Positions 56,096-64,000 of a stretch of 64,000 nt of DNA are shown here, in pieces (the first letter of the stretch is position 1; each line of letters opens with the position of its first letter). The notes beneath the pieces are model-generated. The model saw only the letters and a program-made list of their open reading frames with translations, had not been told where the DNA came from and made no database searches. The translations under genes were made by a program, and so were the position numbers. The stretch covers positions 66,790,506 to 66,854,505 of the forward strand of contig NC_088794.1 in the NCBI RefSeq assembly GCF_011386835.1, in the 5' to 3' direction. The stretch is from Chrysemys picta bellii (taxonomy: Eukaryota > Chordata > Testudines > Emydidae).

Positions 56096-58420
56096 GAGTA
56101 CTGAGGTTAAAAGGTGGTGTTTATAGGGCTTCTGTTCTTCCTAGATTATATTCTATGGATAAGAAATCTGGAAAGAGGGTCTATCTGAAGTAGCCATGCC
56201 AACTAAACAAAAGGGCATCCATTGGGAACATGTCCCAATCAGATTTTTTGGAGGTTACCTAATCTGCAGATTTTGAGCTGAATTCATGCTATGCATCTGC
56301 TGCTAAATTTCCAACTTTATTTTTTGATTATTCTTTGATTTTCTAAGATAGAAGGGTTAAGAGGGAACAGTTGATGTTGTTCCCACCTCAAGTAGTTAGA
56401 TTGTTTCTGGTTAATGTGACAGTGTCACTGTGTGAATTTGTTGGACAAATAGCTCCAAATACTGCCAACTAATCTGTATTGTCCACTGACTCCTGGAGGA
56501 ATTGCACCATTCTCTTTACTATTCAGAAGAGAAAGATGACCAAGGTAATATTTTCTGGACTTCTTTGTGGCATTATTCGCCTTACAAAATTTAGCTTTAT
56601 ATCATCAGTCTCTATGCATGGGTAAATAAGGCTAATGAAGCCTGGGCTAAAGAAAAAAACATATTAATGTGCAAGGGAGTCTTAAAGGAGATGTGAATTT
56701 GAACCCAATTTACAAACCACTATGCCAGGTGAATGCAGAAGCCTGATTCAGGAAAGTGAAAGCAATAATGTTATTTGGTAAAGGGACAGAACTGTTCCTT
56801 GCAACTGGTTAATCCAAACTCCACATCCAGATTTCCCACTTCTTCTGAGTTTTAGGTTAGGAATCCCTAAATTAATGGCAGGAACTGAAAAGCATTTGGG
56901 GCTGCTTCCCCTTTGATACTGTCTGAACTCTTTGGGGATGGGCAGCCCAAGATAGACACTACACCCCAGAAGATTCTGGAACCCCATGTCTCAGGGACCT
57001 TGATTCCACATGTGAGAATATGCAGAGACATTCAAAGAAGAACTAAGGGTTTGAGTGTATCCCTTAATCAAACTCAACATCAACTATAAAAGGGGGGAAA
57101 GGATTTTCTGCCTTGTGTTATATGAAAAAAACAGCACTAGTTTGGATGATACTTGAAGCACTGGCTCTGGCACAAAGGTATTCCCTACTGATAACTTTCT
57201 TTAAGAATTTAAAACTAATGGGGTGGTGGGGAACCCTTTCCATCATCTCATGATACTGCATGAGGCACTCCATTCTTCATCTGGAAGAGAGGATATTAAC
57301 TGGGGATAAGAAACAAAACAAACCCATACTGTAAGCCCACTCCTCTTTTCAAATTTTCTTTGCTACGGATTGGAAACACCGGAGTCTATGAAAATAACAA
57401 AACCTTTGCATTCTATATGCATGTGTAAAAAATGATGACTGGGCATACATGTAAAGGTGGAGAGAGGTACCATTTTTTAAAACTGTTGCACGTCTCACTA
57501 CACATTTCTATCAACAATAATTACTTATATAGTGCTTTAGGTAAGTACAGCATTTTACACACTAAGGCCTGATGGTCCATGGTTTCAGCTGTGTACTTCA
57601 TAAATTAACTTCCCTCAAATTTCCATGGAGGACAGGAAACTTACTCAGCATTGTCCCCTCCGTGTTTTCCCATCTTCTCTTTTTCCCTGCACAAGGAGCC
57701 AACCTGCAACTGTGAAGCATGTTGAAAACTGTGTATTTGCAAATGTGTGGGTGGAAATGAAGAACAGAGACAAAGGTTCTCAGGAAACAGCTGCATGCCA
57801 TCCAAACCTACAATAATTTGCAGACTAAAATGTCTAAAGATGTAAGTGCTAGATTGCAAGATTGCACTACCTTTACAGTTGGGGCAGCTATCTGGTTGCA
57901 AGTGATGTCAGCAGCACCTTGCAAAGCTTCTTTCAGCAGCTGCTCCAGTCTGGGATAATTTCCAAGATGGTATAACATGTTTCTACACTACTGGCTCTGC
58001 TGTACATTCCTCTGGTAAGATTTGAAGGTAAGAAAACAGAAATTCTGCTGAGCTGTATAAATGACTACCTGAGACAAAGTGGGAAGTTCTATAAATTGAG
58101 GTGGAGCCAGAAATGTGGTCACTGGCTACTGATGTAATGTGCAGCATCCTGTTTAATATACATATTAGAGAAAGCAGCATTTTACCACCCCCAAACACTT
58201 AGCAGCAACACTGTGATCTCATTGTTCTTTCCTGGCATGAACCAAATCATCTGATTTCTGCCTCTGGTAATGGAATATTTCAGCCATGCTCATTCTGTGC
58301 CGTGAAGAAACGGTAACACAATGGCAAGAAAACATATAATGTATGTCTGAAAATAGTAAAGTGATAGCAAGAATGAATATCAGGAAGGACAAATGAGTTG
58401 CATCTACAACTATTTGACCT
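56096..58420. other. intron, no feature recognised
   Basis: Likely METTL15 intron. Short frames at 57598-57901 on both strands overlap each other and have no domain. Confidence 0.45.
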
Positions 58421-58429
58421 GCTGTCATA

Positions 58430-59230
58430 GGGTGACTATCCCCTTTTAAAGGGGATGGGTCCAGTTCATCTGTGACTAATTAGTACCTCATAATGGGCAT
58501 GGTAGAGGGCATCCTGCCTCCATAAAGAGCCAGGCAGTAGTTTGGAAGGAAGCAGCAGGAGGCACTGGTAGGAGTTCCCCAGGGATAGCTGCATGAACCT
58601 GGAGAGACAGCAGTAGCTGGAAGCCACTGGGAAGAAGAGACAGAGAAAACACTGAAGAAGGCTCATGCGGAGGCCCCTAGGTAAACCGAAAGAGCTAGCT
58701 TAGCCAGGGACAGGAGGAACCCAAGAGCAAGTGAGTGATTCTGAAGGAACGCAGCAGAGGTAGGTCTCACAGGTGAAGGACCTTGTGGAGTGGAACACTG
58801 CAGGGAACCCTCTCATAGAAGCACTGAAGTGAAGGTTGCAGTAAAGCAGTAATAAGAAGCTCAAAGAATGGCTAGCAGTGTGAAGGCCTTAGAATACAGA
58901 CACAGGTATTAGAGTGAACAGACCCCGGTCTCCTAAGGTAGATAGCCTGGAGAATGGGCCCTGGAATAAGGGCAGAGGAATAAACTGGATGTCGACTCTC
59001 AGGTGGGCAACCTGAAGATGGTGTCACTGGAATGTGGATGGAGTCCTACCGCCTTTTAATCTGTTTTACTTTGTGGTTTGTGAATTGTCTCATTTTAAAG
59101 GACCCACTGAAGCCTAACATGGCTTGAATGAGGCTCTGACTAGACTAATTTCTTTCCCGTATGGGGAAAGGTGATGATCAGTCTGATCTGTGATAGAAAG
59201 GATTGGCAACAAGGACACCAAGATTTGAGT
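58430..59230. repeat. unclassified purine-rich repeat, possibly LTR-derived
   Basis: Opens with a near-palindrome atccccttttaaaggggat (58438-58456). Long AG-rich text (gagacagcagtagctggaag, cctaggtaaaccgaaagagc) follows, then acttgtgcgc-free AT-rich sequence to about 59230. It resembles the segments at 26480 and 44690 in style. No coding frame. Confidence 0.35.
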
Positions 59231-59940
59231 AAGTGCCTATTAAAAAAATTCAAAGCTCTACAGGGCATTTCCAAAACTTGCTCAACACAAGTAACTTGAG
59301 CAAGAAGTTCCCCTGGGGAATTGCAAGTTTGCTTTCCAAATGGAACTCATGGTACAGCACTGAAACCATGTAATGAAAAAGAACTTGTAGGAGTTTTGCT
59401 TTTCTTGTGGTTTCCCTTATGTGTTCTCCATGGGACAACCTGAGTCAGAGAAAGAGACTTTTTTTTGCCTTGAGGAGCTTACACAATCTATGTAAGTCTA
59501 AACAAGCACAACACATGGCTACTAAAGCTGACAAGAGGGAAGGGGGGAAAGACACTTGATGGATGAGGACAGGAAGATTGTTCCAGGCACAGAGGGCTGT
59601 GGAAAAGGACACAAAAGGAAGAGGGATAAGGCAGAAGAATTAAGATAGAGTTCAGGGCAAGAGAAGGAAAAGGGGCATGGGAAAGCAGAGATGCAGTACT
59701 TGTGAGTAAGTAGCACACATACACTAAACCTGCACCATCCAAAAATGGATAGACTTGCTTTTATCATCCCACAGTAGCAATTTTGAAACGGTGTGTGCTC
59801 CATTCCTTTATGCATGAGCACATTTAAATAAATGAAAATATCAGCTAAGTAATTTTTTATATTATATTGTGATTTTGAAAGATACAAATAGCAATTAGGC
59901 ATCCAAGTTTGACTGAAAGTCAACAGTAGTCAGGGATCAA
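59231..59940. other. intron, no feature recognised
   Basis: Nothing identified. Confidence 0.45.
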
Positions 59941-60045
59941 ATTTTCAAAAGCCCCTAAGTGACTTAGGTGCACAGCTTTCATTGAAACTCCTTGGGACTT
60001 GGATCAAGTCACTAAGACTAAGGCAATTTAGAAAATGTTACCCTA
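59941..60045. repeat. foldback MITE (TTTTCAAAAGCCCCTAAG)
   Basis: aattttcaaaagcccctaag, tgacttaggtgca pairs loosely with aagtcactaagactaaggc, aatttagaaaatgttacc. A worn palindromic MITE related to 33482-33692. Confidence 0.55.
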
Positions 60046-61030
60046 AGTAGTTAACTGCCATTTTGCCTTTGAAAATCACATTGTGTGCACATATTGTAAA
60101 AACAAAAAGGTCTCTAATCTCCCTTTTTAGGGGCCAAAATGCCTGCTGGGAGGAAGTAATTGGGTGAGGAGAACTCTTAGGCTGGTCAAAAGGCAAGCTC
60201 TCACAGGCAGCAAACTGATACAAAGGTTTCCGAAACTCTGCATGCTACCTCTCCTTATCGCTAATGCATCTAAAAATAAGTTTTGATTTGAAAATGAAAT
60301 TCCTGAGCTTAATACTGATAGTAGTTTATCTGTGGAGAAAAGTGCTTCTCAATATATAATGTAAAAAGATTGCTTTGCTAACCAAAACAAATATTGTTTT
60401 CTTTGAAATGAGCAACTAACAGCTACTAACACCATTAACTTGGTTAAAACACTGAGGTATTATTAGAGGAAACAGCGCGGTTTAAAACTAAAGATGGAGT
60501 ACACCTGCAATACCATAGGACATGAATGTTTCTATAGCAATGCTCACTGGAATACAGAGATACTCTTCTTTGAATCTATACATTCACTAGATCATTAGAC
60601 ATACACAGCTCCCCGCTTCCCAATAATACATGCCCTAGTTTCCATGTACAAATAAGCTTTTTCTTCAACAGAATTTATAGTTCCTGAATCAACCCCCCCC
60701 CCTTTCTTTTAATTTACAGCTACAAAAAACTTTAATTATACCCCAAGATTTCCTGAAATACTACAATTTTGTAGCAGGCCTTATACCAAGAATCTAATGT
60801 TCCAGTTGCTCCAAATACTACAAAAATAAAAAAATAAAAGCACGCCTACTTGCTTGAAACATTTAAAAACTAGAGTAAGAAAGCATTAACAAATACTGTA
60901 GGGAACACATAGCAGGACGGTGGACTAGATAAATCTAGCCATTTCAGTTCTAGTGTCTATTATTCTGTTAGCCGTGTACCACACTCTCTTTTTGGTACCA
61001 TTTGCTGAAAACATTGCCAGTTGTGGATTC
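60046..61030. other. intron, no feature recognised
   Basis: Nothing identified apart from a short CR1-like phrase near 60915-60965 (gacggtggactagataaatc). Confidence 0.4.
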
Positions 61031-61032
61031 TA

Positions 61033-61320
61033 GGGCTAGGTCTACACTGGGTGGGGAGGATCGATTTAAGATACACGAAAATTCAGCTACGCGAATAGCG
61101 TAGCTGAATTCGACGTATCCGATCCGACTTACCCCGCTGTGAACACGGCGGCAAATTGACCGCCGCAGCTCCCCTGTCGACGGCACTTACTCCTACCTGG
61201 ACTGGTGGAGTACGCGCGTCAATTCGGGAATCGATTGTTGTGTCCCGACGAGACGCGATAATTCGATCCCCGAGAGATCAATTTCTACTCGCCGATCCAG
61301 GGGGTAGTGAAGACAAGCCC
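61033..61320. mobile_element. Harbinger-related MITE
   Basis: The left end gggctaggtctacact and the right end complement agtgaagacaagccc are inverted, with TA on both sides. The interior is CpG- and TCGA-rich (gatcgattt, attcgacg, gtcgacgg, aatcgattg, attcgatcc) and includes a palindrome, cagctacgcgaatagcgtagctg (split: cagctacgc / gcgtagctg). Its ends match the Harbinger element at 11014-15843 in the GGTCTACACT core. Confidence 0.75.
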
Positions 61321-61326
61321 TATGGC

Positions 61327-62021
61327 AGTGGTTCTCAAACTTTTTTTTTCACGGACCACTTGAAAATTGCTGAGGGTCTCAGCAGACCACTTAATCATCT
61401 TTCCAAATGTTGTTTGTGCCATTAGCTAACTATTGTAAAGCACTTTGGATAAAAGTGCTCTCTCTCTCTCTCTAAACTTAATAATAATTAATTTTTTTTG
61501 TTCGACAAATAAAAGCACACAACTCATATTTTAATATCAGTAGTCTTACCTTTCTAATGCGATGGATGTGACCTCTCTCCCCTACCCTGGCAGCCCCCGA
61601 CCTGGGGCTGGGAAGGAGGGGGTCTCTCCCTCTCTCCCTCACCACAGCAGCCCCCGAGCTGGGGCTGGGAAGGAGAGGGGTGTCTCTCACACTGCAGCAG
61701 CCCTCGAGCTAGGGAAAGTTGCCTCTTTCTCTGGCCGCCACAGCCCTGCACGTCCCAAATTCCCCCCGCCCCCTCTTCTCACCCCATTGTCCCCTGCTAC
61801 CTGTCCCCTATTCCCACCAAGGCCACCACCTCACCTTACATGTGCATCTACTCCAGAGTCCAGGCACCTAATTAGTGGAGCCACACCTGTGCGGCTCCAC
61901 TAATTAGGTGGGTGGCCCTTCATTCTTCTGTGTGCAGCCGCCCAGGCGCGCACCTTAGAGGGAACTATCCATGGACCACCTGAATGGAGCTCGCGGACCA
62001 CAGTTTGAGAACCTCTGTTCT
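61327..62021. mobile_element. hAT element (CAGTGGTTCTCAAACTTT), copy 2
   Basis: Starts cagtggttctcaaacttttt and ends with the complement gtttgagaacctctg. Subterminal phrases agree (cacggaccacttg / tggaccacctgaatg). No convincing TSD. The interior has a (CT)n run (about 61456-61474), a tandem pair (cagcccccgacctggggctggg / cagcccccgagctggggctggg, each broken here by one base) at about 61589 and 61649, and an inverted pair around 61866-61906 (cacctaattagtggagcc / ggctccactaattaggtg). Confidence 0.75.
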
Positions 62022-64000
62022 AGGGTATAGGCTCTATAAACAGTAATACTTTTGGACTCTATTCTGCAGAGCTGATTTTCACCTATCAGAACAAAAAGGC
62101 ACATTTGATATGTACCATAGAGTAGGATCAGGAATATAAAAACATTCTCTGAACTTGCTGATGGTTTGCTGGGGTTCGGTTCACCTCTGCTGCCCAGGGA
62201 TTGCCCAAGTCCCAGAAAAGGCAACCTTGTAAGGATCACAATTAAAGATGGAGCTAAGCCACAGAATTCAGATAAAATTCAGATGCAAATCTGAACTTCT
62301 TTATAAAATGTTCTGGATCCACCCTCTATAGTGTATGCCATGAAGCTGGGGCAAGAGGTTCCAATCTAATGTCTATTTCAAACTAATCTGGATCTATGCT
62401 AAATTAAGGCATGATTTACTGTTAGATCAATTCCCAAAAGTAAAATAGTCATCCCAGCACTAGAAATAAGCCCAAACTTGAACCTTTTATCAGATGTTCT
62501 TGAACTTTGGTAGTTTGGGTAAAATGGAAACAGATTTCTAAACATATCTGGTTTTCGCTTCCTCAGCCCATCTTTATTGTATACTAGTCTAACTGAGCTT
62601 TCTTTTACACTCAGTTGAAAAAAACCGACAGCTTTATCTTCTATGACTGTGTCATCAAAATATTTTGAGAATCTTTGTCTTTTTACATATCTGCACTAAC
62701 AAGTCTCCTACAAACGTTTGTACTATTTCAAAACTATTTTTTAAACGTGCTATCCCCTGGGAGGTAAAGAAAAAGCAGAAGGGGGTAGAATAGGAATCTT
62801 AAGCTTCACAAATTTAGAAATATATGAAAAAAGAAAGATGCAATTGTAGCCCACTTGTACCACTTTGGGGATGTTGCTGTAATTAGACAGCTTTTTAGCA
62901 AGACTTGATCTGATCTTGAAAACTAGTCTTTGATTCTGCAACTGAAATTTGGAGCAGGCAAATGAAAGCAGTTAGATATCCAGCTACCAGATTGTGCTGG
63001 CATATATGGCAGTTAGAGATATATCTAAATTGTATCTATCTTGGATCTTATATAATCCCCATCACCATGATATTTCAATGCAGTATCTAGATACCATAAT
63101 TTTTTCTGACAATTAACTGTGCCTATAAATATTTGCATGAGCAAAAAAAGAACCTGGTATTGAAAATCAGGCCCTTAGGATAAAAATCTATTATAGTAAT
63201 ATAAGAAATAAAAATAAGCAAATACTGCCAACATATATTTTTTTCATATATAACACAATCCCCTATGACATCTGTGGAAGACAATGCACAAATAGCAAGG
63301 CAGAAAATATGTTATAGTATGTAATACTAAAATTCAGTAAATCAGTAAAAAAATATAGCCACATTACATCAGAAAGAGATACTTTATATTTGCCACATTG
63401 AGACCAGAAATACAGCATTTTTACTATCAAACTTGCAGCTAATATTTCCTTTTTCAATTATCCCAGTTTTTTAATGTATTTGTGCATGTGTACATGTATA
63501 TGCTTGTTTAACAGTACCTGTGAGTTTAGTGCTGCAGCATTATTTAGAAGTGGATGAGTTTGGTGAAAATTGATGATGGGGATGAAGCTCAAACAAAATG
63601 TTTCAAGGAACTATGCATGACTAATCTAAGTTATTGTGTGATCTTCTATATATGACCCTGACCTGTTCCCATCCTATTAACTCCCATTACCCTTATTTGT
63701 ATGTCATGCCTGACCTAGACTGTAAGCTGTCCAGGGCAGGGTATGATACAAATGTTGCTGATGATAAAGTGAAAGATGCTTGACTAACAACTCTAGAGAA
63801 AAGGCTTCTGTTTATGCTCAGATCATGTACCAGCTGTATGTAGTGCAAAGACAGTTCAGTCTCCAAGCCCAATGAATCCTTGGTTTCTCTGATGAAACTG
63901 TCAACAACTAATGAATGTTTTTTATGGTGGTGATTTCTTTCATATGGACAGCCATCTATTTGGAACAGTTGTTAACAATACAAACTGGATTTGAATCAGC
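62022..64000. other. intron, no feature recognised
   Basis: AT-rich. 63710-63760 (gacctagactgtaagctgtc, cagggcaggg) is a phrase often found in worn amniote SINE tails. No METTL15 exon recognised before the window ends. Confidence 0.4.

Noticed and set aside
57598..57901. Overlapping frames on both strands near 57.7 kb as METTL15 exons
   Set aside because: They lack RsmH-family motifs and consistent splice sites.
61562..61903. 113-residue frame rich in P, S and G
   Set aside because: Lies within the hAT element at 61327-62021 and reflects tandem GC-rich units.
1..64000. CRISPR arrays, operons, prokaryotic ribosome binding sites
   Set aside because: The sequence is vertebrate; no regularly spaced repeat arrays or operon-like gene packing exist.

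Overview
This window looks like genomic DNA of a reptile, most likely a turtle. It is AT-rich and CpG-poor, has almost no open coding sequence, and is full of vertebrate interspersed repeats. These include CR1 LINEs with an APE-type endonuclease and a reverse transcriptase, a tRNA-derived SINE of the chelonian kind, MIR/CORE-SINE remnants, a Penelope-like element, many hAT and PIF/Harbinger DNA transposons, and retroviral-type solo LTRs. Assignment to turtles rests on recognising the repeat types from memory, not on a database search.

Only one host gene is recognised. On the minus strand at 54241-54686 lies the terminal coding exon of METTL15, the mitochondrial 12S rRNA m4C methyltransferase of the RsmH/MraW family. 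Sequence from 54687 to the right edge would be its last intron, of at least 9.3 kb. Sequence from 54240 down to 1 is intergenic DNA 3' of the gene and shows no other host exon.

Layout. 295-418: a tiny hAT MITE with target-site duplication (TSD). 1809-2477: a MITE with terminal inverted repeats (TIRs). 3414-6871: a full-length hAT element with a decayed zinc-finger/DUF4371/hAT-dimerisation transposase and a perfect 8-bp TSD, itself hit by a 57-bp Penelope-derived insertion. 8283-10535: an unassigned repeat and CR1 pieces. 11014-15843: a 4.83-kb PIF/Harbinger element with TTA TSDs, an intact two-exon Myb/SANT-like gene (+), a nearly intact DDE transposase (-), and an unexplained intact antisense ORF inside the SANT intron. 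16647-17999: a solo LTR with a 5-bp TSD, interrupted by a hAT MITE. 18066-20860: a long antisense CR1 copy. 23340-32052: MIR, a Penelope foldback, CR1 pieces, several hAT MITEs and unclassified repeats. 33482-43757: foldback MITEs, SINEs, an LTR fragment, a MIR split by a MITE, and a Harbinger-like MITE holding a CR1 tail. 44690-53500: unclassified GC-rich sequence, a palindromic MITE, a Penelope-like element with a GIY-YIG endonuclease reading frame, and an old CR1. 54241-64000: METTL15 exon and intron, with a Harbinger-related MITE abutting a hAT element near 61-62 kb.

The most interesting parts are the Harbinger element (antisense third ORF, TCGA-rich subterminal arrays, hairpins between its convergent genes) and the three Penelope-like copies. 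Each of the three has its own TSD and starts with an inverted copy of its own 3' end.
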